Assembly: GCA_964490175.1 (NCBI GenBank)
Contig: CAZBAI010000005.1
Location: 1 to 64,000 of the forward strand
Source of the DNA: RGIG3077 sp964490175
GTDB taxonomy: Bacteria > Bacillota > Clostridia > Oscillospirales > Ruminococcaceae
Length of the DNA stretch: 64,000 nucleotides
Reading direction: 5' to 3'
In this document: positions 16,661-26,618 of the stretch, in pieces
Numbering within the stretch: the stretch's first letter is position 1
How the letters are laid out: every line of letters starts with the position of its first letter
Position numbers and translations under genes: made by a program
The notes under the pieces: model-generated
Database searches by the model: none
What the model was told of the DNA's origin: nothing
Seen by the model: only the letters and a program-made list of their open reading frames with translations

Positions 16661-17920
16661 CTAATCTTCGTTCTTCTGACCGGGCGTTTCACCATCAAGA
16701 AGCTCTTGGAAATTATCTTCTGTATTTTCATACACGTTAATCGTATTGACAAGTTCAATCATTTCAAGGTCATAAGTTTCAACATCGCCCTGATATTTTC
16801 TGAAATGCTCGTTAAGCATTTTTGCGGTTTCTTCCTTGTGAACAGACCAAACGGAATATCCGTTGTTGGTGGTTGCCTCACCGGGAACCATATAAATCGA
16901 AACGTCCTCAAGCTCCATATTCGTGCCGATATAGATAAGGTCTTTAAATTCCTCAACGGTCATATCCGAAGTGCAATAGGTTGTCAATTCGGGCAGCAAA
17001 TCATACATATCGGTCATTCCGATATCCTTTACTCTCGACAAAAACGCCGCCATAAACAAACGCTGCCATTTTTCACGTCCGATATCGCCCTCATAATAGC
17101 CGTGTCTGTATCTTACAAACCATTCGGACTGTTCGCCCGTAAGAGTCTGCTCGCCGGGATAAAGAATCCTGCTTGGGTCATAAGTTATCTGCTGCGGAAC
17201 ATTCATAGGGATTCCGCCGAGTGCGTCAACGATATCTTTAAAGCCTTCAAGGTCGCAGGTGATGTAGTGGTCAATCGGAAGCGCAAAATTCTTCGATATA
17301 ACCTCAATCACACGGTTTACGGGCGTTAATTCCTTATTTCCGACAGAGTATACGCCGTTGATTTTACCCGTCACCGAACCGGCATATTCTTCACCGACAA
17401 ACGTATCACGAGGAATTTGCAAAAGGCTTATAGAGCGTGTATCCTCACTGTCGGAAAGGTCAATCGAAGCAACAAGAATAACGTCGGTATTGGTTTTGTT
17501 TTCATCAAGACCCATAACCAAAATATTTATTTGGTGCGCTTTAAGATAGTTTATATCTCTGTCCTCCTCGGAAACAACATTACCGTCATCATCTTTAATT
17601 TCTTCCGTCGGACGTATGGACGGGTCGGAATAAAGCCCGTCTTTTTCGGTATCTTCAAACATTTTAAACTCATCACGGTATGACGGCAAAACAAGGGATA
17701 TCGCCTCTTTGAATGTCAGCTCACGCTTGGTTGAAGTCATAAGATAAAATCCGGCGGCGATATTATATACCATAACACCGCAAATAAGCGCCGTAACGCC
17801 GAGAATTACCCATTGCTTTGTGCTGATTTTACGTCTTTTTTTCTTAACGGTGTTTTCTTCTTGCAAAGCATTTTCCTGCAAGGCAGTTTCGTCTAAATTC
17901 TTTTTTTTGCCAAATGACAT
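16661..17920 (-). CDS. LytR-CpsA-Psr family protein
   Basis: The protein has 419 residues, with a Lys-rich cytoplasmic tail, one membrane segment (about 36-58) and an extracellular LCP domain. It shows the LCP motifs ILVMGLDE, SLLQIPRDTFV, GKINGVYSVG, LEGFKDIVDALGGI and WFVRYRHGYYEGDIGR with the catalytic arginines. LCP enzymes transfer undecaprenyl-linked glycopolymers (teichoic acids or capsule) onto peptidoglycan. Its place between yqeK and rsfS is seen in many Clostridia. Confidence 0.93.
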   Translation of the reverse strand: MSFGKKKNLDETALQENALQEENTVKKKRRKISTKQWVILGVTALICGVMVYNIAAGFYLMTSTKRELTFKEAISLVLPSYRDEFKMFEDTEKDGLYSDPSIRPTEEIKDDDGNVVSEEDRDINYLKAHQINILVMGLDENKTNTDVILVASIDLSDSEDTRSISLLQIPRDTFVGEEYAGSVTGKINGVYSVGNKELTPVNRVIEVISKNFALPIDHYITCDLEGFKDIVDALGGIPMNVPQQITYDPSRILYPGEQTLTGEQSEWFVRYRHGYYEGDIGREKWQRLFMAAFLSRVKDIGMTDMYDLLPELTTYCTSDMTVEEFKDLIYIGTNMELEDVSIYMVPGEATTNNGYSVWSVHKEETAKMLNEHFRKYQGDVETYDLEMIELVNTINVYENTEDNFQELLDGETPGQKNED

Positions 17921-17935
17921 TTTGCTGTTCCTTCC

Positions 17936-18535
17936 TTATTTTTGTTGTTCGCTTTTGTTCCTGTCCGAGCACATAAACACATATTGGTTATAAGCCTGCA
18001 CACTGCAAACCGGCAAATAAACGCAGTTTTCAGAAACATTTGTAAGTGTGAACCTCAAAGCCTCACGCATTGCAAGCTGCAAATCGGAAAACGCAAGCTT
18101 TCTGATTCTGCCCACATCTTTGTATTTTCTATCGGCTGAAATCAAATCGGCAAGATATATTATTTCCTCAAGATGTGACATTTTTTCACGTGCAACGGTG
18201 TGGTACCTTATGGCATTGAGCATATCTTCATCGTCAATACCGTATTTCTTCGATACGTAATAAGCCCCTGCAACAGCGTGCCAAAGCGACTTTGAGCAAA
18301 GTTCTTCAAAACTGAGATGATAACCGCTTGAAAGCGCCATTTGCTTTTGCTGTTTAAACGGCATTTCCTTGCAAATGTCATGCAGCAAGCCGCAGGCATA
18401 TGCCTTTTCGCAGCTTTCGCCGTATTTAAGCGCCAGTTCATATGCGCTTTGCGCAACATTGCAGCAGTGCTCATAACGCTTATGCGAAAGAATTTCAGAA
18501 AGCTCACTCTTAATCAAAGCGTAATCATACATCAT
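17936..18535 (-). CDS. yqeK: HD-domain hydrolase, Ap4A hydrolase type
   Basis: This 199-residue HD-domain protein has metal ligands in HCCNVAQSAYELA, LLHDICKE, WHAVAG and IRYHTVAR. The YqeK group hydrolyses diadenosine tetraphosphate to two ADP. The start overlaps the nadD stop by 11 bases, so the two are translationally coupled; two adjacent ATG codons make the exact start ambiguous by one residue. Confidence 0.93.
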   Translation of the reverse strand: MMYDYALIKSELSEILSHKRYEHCCNVAQSAYELALKYGESCEKAYACGLLHDICKEMPFKQQKQMALSSGYHLSFEELCSKSLWHAVAGAYYVSKKYGIDDEDMLNAIRYHTVAREKMSHLEEIIYLADLISADRKYKDVGRIRKLAFSDLQLAMREALRFTLTNVSENCVYLPVCSVQAYNQYVFMCSDRNKSEQQK

Positions 18536-19145
18536 AATTCACCTGCTCTTTAATGTACAGTGAATGTGCTTTTATATATTGTACTACTTTTTTCGGCAAA
18601 TAGCAAGAAAAATCTTTCCCTAATTTTATAAAATACCTGATTTCGCTTGACGACATCGGCACACAAGTAGAGTGCGATATGATAATATTCCCGAATTTTC
18701 GCAGTTTTTCGGCACATTGCTCTAAATTTTCAATATCGTCACCATGCCTTGAAACAGCGCACAATGTTGCGTTTTCCAAAATTTTTTTATATTGATACCA
18801 CTCGTCAAAGGTCGAAAGCATATCGCTTCCCACAAGAAGAAAAAGCTCATCTTGCGGATATTGTGTGCGAAAATACTCAACGGTTTCAACGCTGTAACTT
18901 TTGCCGCCTTTTTTAATTTCAAAATCGCTCACAAAAACATTTTTTAAATTTTCAGACGCAAGATTGCACATTTTCAGCCTATGCTCTGCCGATACATATT
19001 CGTGTGAGCTTTTGTGCGGCGCTATCGCAGTCGGCACAAGCATGAGCCTGTCAAGCGAAAAATCCGACATAGCGCACTTTATCAAATGAATATGCCCGTT
19101 ATGAATCGGATTAAAGCTGCCGCCGAAAATTCCTATTCTTGCCAT
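18525..19145 (-). CDS. nadD: Nicotinate-nucleotide adenylyltransferase
   Basis: This 206-residue enzyme carries the nucleotidyltransferase motif GIFGGSFNPIHNGH at residues 5-18, the GSDMLSTFDEWYQ stretch and the SSSEIRYF motif (usually ISSTxIR) near the C-terminus. It makes nicotinate adenine dinucleotide from nicotinate mononucleotide and ATP in NAD synthesis. It abuts yhbY and overlaps yqeK. Confidence 0.96.
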   Translation of the reverse strand: MARIGIFGGSFNPIHNGHIHLIKCAMSDFSLDRLMLVPTAIAPHKSSHEYVSAEHRLKMCNLASENLKNVFVSDFEIKKGGKSYSVETVEYFRTQYPQDELFLLVGSDMLSTFDEWYQYKKILENATLCAVSRHGDDIENLEQCAEKLRKFGNIIISHSTCVPMSSSEIRYFIKLGKDFSCYLPKKVVQYIKAHSLYIKEQVNYDV

Positions 19146-19432
19146 TACAGCTCAATAATCGGCTTTTCGTCACAGCGCTTATAAAGCACAAATTTACTGC
19201 CTATTACCTGAACGACCTCGGAATCCGTTCTTTGTGCAATTTCCTGCGCCGCCTCACGGGGTGTAAGCATGGCGCTTTCGAGAACACGCAATTTGATAAG
19301 CTCACGTGCTTTCAGTGCGTCGGCAACCTGCAACACCAATGCATCGCCGATTCCGCCCTTTCCTATTTGAAAAATCGTGTCATATGTCGAAGCCATGCCA
19401 CGTAGCTTCGCTCTTTGTTTACTGCTAAGCAT
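19145..19432 (-). CDS. yhbY: YhbY-family RNA-binding protein (CRM domain)
   Basis: This 95-residue single CRM domain starts MLSSKQRAKLRGMA, with the conserved loop QIGKGGI and the segment ALKARELIKLRVLE. YhbY associates with pre-50S ribosomal subunits. The stop shares a base with the nadD start, in line with the common yhbY-nadD-yqeK order. Confidence 0.93.
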   Translation of the reverse strand: MLSSKQRAKLRGMASTYDTIFQIGKGGIGDALVLQVADALKARELIKLRVLESAMLTPREAAQEIAQRTDSEVVQVIGSKFVLYKRCDEKPIIEL

Positions 19433-19449
19433 AAATTTCTCCTTTAATA

Positions 19450-20355
19450 TCAGTCAAATAAAGCATTGACAAAATCTTTTGCATTAAATTTTTGCAAATC
19501 GTCGATTTTTTCACCCACGCCGATAAGCTTTACCGGAATATTCAGCTCGTTTCGTATGGTAATTACAATTCCGCCCTTTGCCGTTCCGTCAAGCTTGGTT
19601 AAAACAATTCCGCTGATATCGGCGGTTTCGCTGAAAAGCTTTGCCTGATTCACCGCATTTTGACCTGTTGTTGCATCAAGCACAAGCAATGTTTCAATAT
19701 CGCAGCCGCTCGCCTGCTTTTGAATTATTCTGTTGATTTTTGCAAGCTCATCCATAAGATTTTTCTTATTATGAAGTCTGCCTGCGGTGTCGCATATCAC
19801 AACATCGCACCCACGTGCCTTTGCGGCGGTCAGTGCGTCAAACACAACGCTTGCCGGATCCGAGCCTTCGCTGTGCTTAACAATATCAACACCCGCACGC
19901 TGAGTCCAAACCTCAAGCTGGTCGATTGCCGCCGCACGGAAAGTATCGGCGGCAGCCACCAAAACCTTTTTGTTTTGCCCGACAAGCTGTGATGAAAGCT
20001 TGCCGATTGTCGTTGTTTTGCCGGCTCCGTTCACGCCGATTACAAGAATAACCGACGGCGTTGTGCTAAGGCTAAGCTCCTCGTCCTCGCCGAGCATCTG
20101 CACAATAATATCTTTAATAAGCTCAATAATTTCTTTCGGGTCTGTAACGCCGGTTTCTTTGATTTTTTTTCGCAGTCTGTCGCATATTTCACATGAAGTC
20201 TGAACGCCGACATCGCTCATAATCAGCGTTTCCTCAAGCTCTTCAAAAAACTCATCATCAATTTTGGTGAATTTGTTGACCAGCCTTTCAATGCGTGAAA
20301 TCATTGCATTTTTAGTTTTCAAAAGTCCGTTTTTCAGCCTTGAAAACAAGCCCAT
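19450..20355 (-). CDS. ftsY: Signal recognition particle receptor
   Basis: The protein has 301 residues with the NG domain of SRP GTPases: G1 GVNGAGKT (107-114), DTFRAAAIDQL, G3 DTAGRLHNK and G4 TKLDGTAKGG. The acidic A domain is very short, as in many Firmicutes. It receives SRP-ribosome complexes at the membrane. The gene lies 22 bases downstream of smc and follows the usual smc-ftsY order. Confidence 0.97.
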   Translation of the reverse strand: MGLFSRLKNGLLKTKNAMISRIERLVNKFTKIDDEFFEELEETLIMSDVGVQTSCEICDRLRKKIKETGVTDPKEIIELIKDIIVQMLGEDEELSLSTTPSVILVIGVNGAGKTTTIGKLSSQLVGQNKKVLVAAADTFRAAAIDQLEVWTQRAGVDIVKHSEGSDPASVVFDALTAAKARGCDVVICDTAGRLHNKKNLMDELAKINRIIQKQASGCDIETLLVLDATTGQNAVNQAKLFSETADISGIVLTKLDGTAKGGIVITIRNELNIPVKLIGVGEKIDDLQKFNAKDFVNALFD

Positions 20356-20377
20356 AAATTAAATCCCCTTTCGCTTA

Positions 20378-23300
20378 TCAGTCAAAATCTTTTGAATTTT
20401 TAACGTCCTCCTGCGACATTTTCAAAAGGCGTGAAACACCGTCGCTTTGCATCGTCACACCGTACAGCGTGTCGGCAGAGTCCATTGCGCCGCGCTTGTG
20501 CGTTACTATAATAAACTGTGTCGTATCTGTAAAATTGCGCAAATACTGAGCATATTTAACAACGTTCACTTCATCAAGCGCGGCGTCTATCTCATCGAGA
20601 ATGCAAAACGGCGACGGGCGCAATTTCAAAATCGCAAAATATATCGCTATGGCGACAAACGCCTGCTCACCGCCCGAAAATTGCATAAGATTTTTGAAAA
20701 TTTTTCCCGGCGGTGCAACGATAATATCGATTCCCGATTCGAGAACGTCATCGGGATCAAGCAAAACAAGCTCTGCCTTGCCGCCGCCGAAAAGTTCGGT
20801 AAAAATCTTTTTAAAGTTTTCGTTTATGCACTCAAAGCTCTCGGAAAACTGCTTTTTCATATTTTCGGTCAAATCTTCGATAATATCCTCAAGCTGAGCT
20901 TTTGACCGTTCGACATCATCAAGCTGAGCGCCCAAAAACTCATATCTTTCCGAAACTTCTTTATATTCCTCAATGGCGTCGATATACACATGACCGAGCG
21001 CTTTCATTTTTGAGCTTACATCGGAAAGTTCTCTCTTTGCCGCCTGAATATCCTCGGGCACGCTTGCAATACTCATCGCTTCGGAATATGTAACCGAATA
21101 GCTCTCGTTCATGGCGGTGATGATGGAATCACGCTCTTTTTCATACGAAGAAAGCTTTGCGTCAAGCCCTGATTTATTTGAAGCAATCTGCTCACGCTGA
21201 TCTTGCAATTCACGAATTTTCTTTTCGCTCGTGCGCATTGATGCCTCGGCGTTAAGCCTTTCCCTGCGCATTTCATCGATTTGACTTTCAATCAATCCGA
21301 CCTTGCTTTCGGTATCTTCAGAGCCTTTTGCAAACTGCTCTGCCTGTACTTTTTTCTCGTCAATATCCTTGCGGCACTGTCTGATTTCGCCGTCAATCGA
21401 AGTTTTTGCAATGTCAAGCTCATCACCTTGACGGATTAAATTTTCAATCTCACGCTCTATCGCTTCAATATCCTTTGAAAGCTCTGCTTTTTTAACTCTT
21501 ATATCGTTAAGCGAAGCCGACAGTTCCTCACGCTTTGACTTCAGCTCGTCACGGCGTTTTGCATCCTGCTCTTTGCACAGCTCATATCGGTCGATATCGT
21601 TTCGGCAATTTTCAAGCTCTGCCGATTTTTCTTTAACCGTAATTTGAAACTCGGATTTTGCCGCAATATTCTTCTCGATTTGCCGTTTAAGCTCATCATG
21701 CTTTTGGGTGTGCATTTCAAGATTTGCATCGATTCGTGCCAGCTCGGCGGCAAGTGCCGCTTTATCCTGCGCCAAAGCCTGCGCAAGATCTGTTTCGCCG
21801 CTAATATCAAAGCCGAGTTTGTCACATTCCATACGCAGCTTTGCGGTTTCATCAAAAAGGACATCTTTCTGTGCTGTCAAGCTATTCAGCTTTGCAGTCA
21901 AGTCATCGATTTCGTTGCGCCTTGAAAGCACCCCGCTTGAATTTTTTGAAGAACCGCCTGTAAATGAACCGCCCGCATTTATCACCTGACCGTCAAGCGT
22001 AACGATTTTAAAGCGATAATTATATTTTTTCGCAATAAGCGAAGCAGATTCCAAATCCTCGCAAATCACGGTTTTTCCGAGAAGATTTTTTATAATCTCC
22101 GAAAATTCGCCGTCGCACTGCGCAATATTTGAGGCAATGTCAATATATCCGTCTTCAAAATCAAGTCCGTTTTCCGACAATGACCGTCCCTTTATTGTGT
22201 TGACCGGAAGAAACGTTGCCCTGCCGGCATTTTTGCTTTGCAAAAACTTAATACAACGCTTTGCAATATTTTCATTTGCTACAACAATGTTGCCGATTGC
22301 CGCACCGAGTGCCGTTTCAATAGCCAATGCATATTCGCTTTTAACATTTATAAGCTGTGCGACAGAACCTTTAACTCCGCTCAGCTCCCCTGTTTTGGCG
22401 GCTTTAAGCACCGCACGAACGCTCCCTGCGAATCCCTCAAAGCTGTTTTCCAAATCGGAAAGGATTTTTACTTTTTGCTGTTTTGCCGTAATGTCGGACT
22501 GCATTTTTTCAAGCTCGGATTTCTTCGCTTTTCGCTTTGAATCCTTAATTTCAAACAGCTTTTTATATCCGTTTGCTTTGTTTGTATGCTCGGCGATTTC
22601 TTCTTCGATATTTTCAATCGCTTTCACATTGTCAAGCCTTACAACTTTACACCTTTCGTATTCATCGGAAAGGGCAACAACATCGCCGTTAAGGTCGGAT
22701 ATTGTATCTTCTAAGCTTAAAAGCGAAACTTTGGCGGCATCGACCCTTGCCGTCAGCTCGCTGCGCATAATATACAGCGAATTGAGCTTTGCATCACTCT
22801 CACCGAAACTGGTGCCTGCCTCCATTTCCAAAGCGCCAATCAAATCAAACTCATCAAGCGCTTTGTTATATTCGGAATCGCAGGTATCATTTCGTTTTTT
22901 CATCTGCGCAAGTTCTGTCTTTTTGTTTTCAACCGCCTGCAATAAAATGTCCTTAGAAGCAAGCTCACTGCGTTTTTTTTCAATCAGCTCTTGAATTTTT
23001 TTCTCAATAAGCTCAACATCATGTTCGCAAATTGCAATCTGCGTTGCAAGCTTTGCGTTATTTTCGCGCAATTGCGTTATTTCACGGCGCTGCAAATCAA
23101 TATTTGCGGAAAGCATTTCATTTTTTTCTCGATATTGCAATACCGCTTCATCAGTCCTTGCAATATCGGCGCAAAGATTGTCATATTCTGTAACAAGCAC
23201 AAGACGTGTTTCATTGGTTTTTTGAATCAAATCGGCGATTTCACGCAATTTTTCAAGCCAAACCGAAAGCTCAAGCTCTTTTTTTCTGTCACGAAGAACA

Positions 23301-23947
23301 AGATATTTCTCTGCCTTTTCCGCCTGTATTTTCAGCGGGCCGACCCGCTCGGAAAGCTCGTTAAGGCTGTCTTTAAGGCGCAGAAAATGCACCTGCGTCT
23401 GCTCTAACTTGTGCACGGCTTCTTTCTTTCTGTGACGAAATTTTGAAATGCCTGCGGCTTCTTCAAAAATTTCACGCCTGTCGGTGCTTTTTGCGCCGAT
23501 AATCTCGGCGATTCTACCCTGACCTATAATGGAATAGCCGTTTTTTCCAAGCCCGGTATCCATAAACAGCTCGTTTACGTCTTTCAAGCGCACCGATTTG
23601 GCGTTTATAAGATATTCGCTTTCGCCGCTTCGATAAAGCTTTCTTGTAACTCTAACCTCATCGGAATCATAGGCAAGAGTGCTCGAAGAGTTGTCAATAC
23701 ACAGCGTTACCTCGGCAAAGCCGACCGATTTCCTGCTCTGCGTGCCGGAAAAAATAACATCTTCCATTTTTGTTCCCCGAAGATTTTTCATCGACTGTTC
23801 GCCGAGAACCCAACTTACGGCATCGCCTATATTGCTTTTTCCGCTTCCGTTAGGGCCTACAACCGCCGTCAATCCGCTGTCAAAATCCAACACGATTTTA
23901 TCGGGAAAGGATTTAAAGCCCCTTATTTCAAGTGATTTTAAGTACAT
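20378..23947 (-). CDS. smc: Chromosome partition protein SMC
   Basis: This is a complete 1189-residue SMC ATPase. The N-terminal Walker A is GPNGSGKS (31-38). Two long coiled coils flank a hinge at roughly 505-675, and the C-terminal head has the signature FSGGEQAFVAIAI and Walker B ILDEIDAALDE. SMC with ScpAB loads at the origin and compacts and aligns sister chromosomes. It lies between a radical SAM gene and ftsY in the conserved rnc-smc-ftsY order. Confidence 0.98.
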   Translation of the reverse strand: MYLKSLEIRGFKSFPDKIVLDFDSGLTAVVGPNGSGKSNIGDAVSWVLGEQSMKNLRGTKMEDVIFSGTQSRKSVGFAEVTLCIDNSSSTLAYDSDEVRVTRKLYRSGESEYLINAKSVRLKDVNELFMDTGLGKNGYSIIGQGRIAEIIGAKSTDRREIFEEAAGISKFRHRKKEAVHKLEQTQVHFLRLKDSLNELSERVGPLKIQAEKAEKYLVLRDRKKELELSVWLEKLREIADLIQKTNETRLVLVTEYDNLCADIARTDEAVLQYREKNEMLSANIDLQRREITQLRENNAKLATQIAICEHDVELIEKKIQELIEKKRSELASKDILLQAVENKKTELAQMKKRNDTCDSEYNKALDEFDLIGALEMEAGTSFGESDAKLNSLYIMRSELTARVDAAKVSLLSLEDTISDLNGDVVALSDEYERCKVVRLDNVKAIENIEEEIAEHTNKANGYKKLFEIKDSKRKAKKSELEKMQSDITAKQQKVKILSDLENSFEGFAGSVRAVLKAAKTGELSGVKGSVAQLINVKSEYALAIETALGAAIGNIVVANENIAKRCIKFLQSKNAGRATFLPVNTIKGRSLSENGLDFEDGYIDIASNIAQCDGEFSEIIKNLLGKTVICEDLESASLIAKKYNYRFKIVTLDGQVINAGGSFTGGSSKNSSGVLSRRNEIDDLTAKLNSLTAQKDVLFDETAKLRMECDKLGFDISGETDLAQALAQDKAALAAELARIDANLEMHTQKHDELKRQIEKNIAAKSEFQITVKEKSAELENCRNDIDRYELCKEQDAKRRDELKSKREELSASLNDIRVKKAELSKDIEAIEREIENLIRQGDELDIAKTSIDGEIRQCRKDIDEKKVQAEQFAKGSEDTESKVGLIESQIDEMRRERLNAEASMRTSEKKIRELQDQREQIASNKSGLDAKLSSYEKERDSIITAMNESYSVTYSEAMSIASVPEDIQAAKRELSDVSSKMKALGHVYIDAIEEYKEVSERYEFLGAQLDDVERSKAQLEDIIEDLTENMKKQFSESFECINENFKKIFTELFGGGKAELVLLDPDDVLESGIDIIVAPPGKIFKNLMQFSGGEQAFVAIAIYFAILKLRPSPFCILDEIDAALDEVNVVKYAQYLRNFTDTTQFIIVTHKRGAMDSADTLYGVTMQSDGVSRLLKMSQEDVKNSKDFD

Positions 23948-23964
23948 TCAATATCCGTTTCTCA

Positions 23965-24954
23965 TTAAATTTTACGGCATTCACCGCAATTCACATCACC
24001 GTTTTGCTTAACGCACAGCTCAATACCGTGATTTGCAAAATATTCAACATTTGATTTAAGGTGACCCAAAGCTTTTGAAATATCATGCGGATTCACCTCT
24101 ATACAGACCTTTTTTTCGTTTGAATCGCCGACAATCGCACCGATTTTCGTTCTGAATATCCTGCTTTCGCAAATTTCACGAAATGCAGGGTGATAAAATC
24201 CCGCAACAAGGTCGCTTTCAACGGTTTCGCTTGCGTGCAGTCCGCATTTGATAACCTTTATTCCGTGCTTTTCAAATTCAACAAGCATCAAAGCGCAGAT
24301 ATCGACCGCCGTTTGAAAATCAAAAAGCTTATATTCACCGCTTTCGTAAAGCTGCGCAAGGTGCGTTCCCTTTAAAACCGCAACCGGATAAATCCGCACG
24401 GTATCCGGTAAAAGCGCAATGACCTTTTTCATATTTTCAAGCTCGATTTCTATCGTGCTTTTATAAAGACCGACCATCAGCTGCAATCCAAGCTCAAAGC
24501 CATACCATTTTATCATATCGCACGCATCGCTTATGCATTTTGCGTTATGACCGCGAAGATTTGCCGCCAAAACCCTGTCATCAAGGCTTTGTGCGCCAAG
24601 CTCAATTGCGGTAACGTTATACGCCATGAGCAAAGTTAAAATTTCTTCGTTTATGCAGTCGGGTCTGGTCGAAATGCGAATGCCCGAAAATTTACCGTTG
24701 CCGACATATTTTGAAGCCGCCGCCAAAAGGCTTGTCATATAATTACGCTCAATTGCGGTGAACGAGCCGCCGAAAAACGCAATTTCCGTATTTTTCAGAG
24801 CTTTACACTGTGCTAAAGCGTCGGCGCAGATTTTTTCGACATCCTCCGGTGTAACAATGTTTTCAACCGAGCTTATTGTTTTTTGGTTGCAAAATGCGCA
24901 AAGCCGATTACAGCCCAAATGCGGCACAAATATCGAAATATTGCTATGCTTCAT
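23965..24954 (-). CDS. Radical SAM protein, Elp3-like
   Basis: The product has 329 residues from ATG 24954, which overlaps the rnc stop by 11 bases and is preceded by GGAGC. The iron-sulfur motif is C-x3-C-x2-C (C15, C19, C22, in GCNRLCAFCNQ). IRISTRPDCINEEIL and ELGAQSLDDRVL are typical of the Elp3/HemN-like radical SAM branch. The acetyltransferase domain of true Elp3 is absent; a short C-terminal Cys-x2-Cys remains. Such a gene often sits between rnc and smc in Clostridia. A role in tRNA modification is inferred, not known. Confidence 0.88.
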   Translation of the reverse strand: MKHSNISIFVPHLGCNRLCAFCNQKTISSVENIVTPEDVEKICADALAQCKALKNTEIAFFGGSFTAIERNYMTSLLAAASKYVGNGKFSGIRISTRPDCINEEILTLLMAYNVTAIELGAQSLDDRVLAANLRGHNAKCISDACDMIKWYGFELGLQLMVGLYKSTIEIELENMKKVIALLPDTVRIYPVAVLKGTHLAQLYESGEYKLFDFQTAVDICALMLVEFEKHGIKVIKCGLHASETVESDLVAGFYHPAFREICESRIFRTKIGAIVGDSNEKKVCIEVNPHDISKALGHLKSNVEYFANHGIELCVKQNGDVNCGECRKI

Positions 24955-25624
24955 AGCCCATAAGCTCCAGCGCTTCCTTTGCGGCATTTTGTTCGGCTTG
25001 CTTTTTGCTCTTTCCCGAACCTTTGCCTATAACGTTTGAATTAAGCCTTACTTCTACAATAAATACCTTGTTATGGTCGGGACCTTGCGAACCTACAAGC
25101 GTATATTCAATTCGCTCTTCCGGATTTTGCTGAATAATCTCCTGCAAAATCGTTTTATAATCCGAAAATGAGGATTTTTTCGCATTGTCCAAATCATCGG
25201 GAATAAATCCCATAATAAAATCTTCGGCAACGCTCATTCCGCCGTCAAGATACAAAGCGGCAATAACCGCCTCAAACGCATCGGCAAGAATCGACGGGCG
25301 TGTTCTGCCGCCGCTTGCGGCTTCACCCTTACCCAAAAACAGAAAATCGCCCAAATTTATTTTCAAAGCAAACCCGTAAAGTGATTTTTCACACACAAGC
25401 GATGCCCTGATTTTGGTCAGCTCACCCTCGGGAAGATGCGAAAAATGTTTAAACAGATACTTTGAAACAACGATTGAAAGCACGCTGTCGCCCAAAAATT
25501 CAAGCCTTTCGTTGCTTTGGCGCAGTGTTTTGCTTTCGTTTGCATATGATGAGTGCGAAAGTGCCGTTTCCATCAAGCTTTTGTCGGCAAACTCATATCC
25601 TATTGCTTTTTCAAAATCATTCAT
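24944..25624 (-). CDS. rnc: Ribonuclease III
   Basis: This 226-residue protein has the RNase III catalytic signature NERLEFLGDSVLS (E42, D46), a second acidic cluster in DAFEAVIAALYLD, and a C-terminal dsRNA-binding domain (about 155-222) with GSGKSKKQAEQNAAKEAL. It processes rRNA precursors and cuts double-stranded RNA. It overlaps plsX by eight bases at its start and the radical SAM gene by 11 at its end. Confidence 0.97.
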   Translation of the reverse strand: MNDFEKAIGYEFADKSLMETALSHSSYANESKTLRQSNERLEFLGDSVLSIVVSKYLFKHFSHLPEGELTKIRASLVCEKSLYGFALKINLGDFLFLGKGEAASGGRTRPSILADAFEAVIAALYLDGGMSVAEDFIMGFIPDDLDNAKKSSFSDYKTILQEIIQQNPEERIEYTLVGSQGPDHNKVFIVEVRLNSNVIGKGSGKSKKQAEQNAAKEALELMGYEA

Positions 25625-26618
25625 TATCGGTCATTTCCTCAATATATTCCTTGATATTCCCCACAACGTCGGAGGCAACACAATCTCTCGCCTGCCTGAT
25701 TGCATTAAAAATCGCCTTTGCATCCGAACTGCCGTGAGCCTTTATAATCGGCTTTGAAGCGCCCGCAAATACAGCGCCGCCGTATTCTTTATAATCCATT
25801 CTGCGTTTAAGCGCCTTAATTTTACCGTAAATCAAAAGTGCGCTCAGCTTTGAAACAACTCCGCCGCCAAACAAATCTTTAAGCTCGTTTGATATAAACT
25901 TGCCCATGCCCTCATAAAGCTTTAGTGCAACATTGCCCGTAAAGCCGTCGGTAACGGCGACATCGCATTTGCCCAGCGGAAGATATCTCGCCTCGATATT
26001 TCCCACAAAATTTATGTTTGCCTGCGAAAGCAGCTTATAGGCTTCGATTTCCAGCTCTCTGCCCTTTGTTTCCTCCGAGCCGTTGTTTATCAATGCGACC
26101 CTCGGGTTTTCGATATTGAGCACGTTTTTTGCATAGCAAGTGCCCATAATCGCAAACTGCACAAGCATTTGCGCCCTGCACTCGGTATTTGCGCCTGCGT
26201 CAAGCAAAACCAGCGGGCCGTTTGTTGCCGGCAATATCGGCATCAAGGCACAGCGCTTTATACCTTTAAGCCTTTTGGCGATAAAAGTCGCTCCTACAAG
26301 CAGTGCGCCCGTGCTTCCGGCACTGACAAATGCGTCACCCTCGCCTTTTTTCAAAGCGTTGATTCCGACATATATTGACGTGTCCTTACCTTCGCGCAAG
26401 AGCTTTTGCGGCTCGGTATGCATATCAAAAGCCTTTGAAGCGTGCATAATCTCAAGCTTTTCAAGCGAAATTCCGTTTTTTTCGGCGCTTTGCTTTATTG
26501 CGGTTTCATCGCCGCAAAGAACGATATCTACCCCAAGCTTATCATGCGCCATGACAGCGCCTTTTAAAACTTCATCCGGTGCATGGTCGCCGCCGAATGC
26601 ATCAACAATAATCCTCAT
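25617..26618 (-). CDS. plsX: Phosphate acyltransferase
   Basis: This 333-residue enzyme starts MRIIVDAFGGDHAPDEVLKG, the PlsX pattern. LDAGANTECRAQMLVQFA and the GFTGNVALKLYEGMG segment are also diagnostic. It converts acyl-ACP to acyl-phosphate for membrane phospholipid synthesis. It starts right at the trmFO stop. acpP, which often lies between plsX and rnc, is not here: plsX and rnc overlap. Confidence 0.96.
   Translation of the reverse strand: MRIIVDAFGGDHAPDEVLKGAVMAHDKLGVDIVLCGDETAIKQSAEKNGISLEKLEIMHASKAFDMHTEPQKLLREGKDTSIYVGINALKKGEGDAFVSAGSTGALLVGATFIAKRLKGIKRCALMPILPATNGPLVLLDAGANTECRAQMLVQFAIMGTCYAKNVLNIENPRVALINNGSEETKGRELEIEAYKLLSQANINFVGNIEARYLPLGKCDVAVTDGFTGNVALKLYEGMGKFISNELKDLFGGGVVSKLSALLIYGKIKALKRRMDYKEYGGAVFAGASKPIIKAHGSSDAKAIFNAIRQARDCVASDVVGNIKEYIEEMTDNE

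Noticed and set aside
20447..24011. Many long plus-strand open frames opposite smc and the radical SAM gene
   Set aside because: They lack ribosome binding sites and family motifs and are shadows of well-identified genes on the minus strand.
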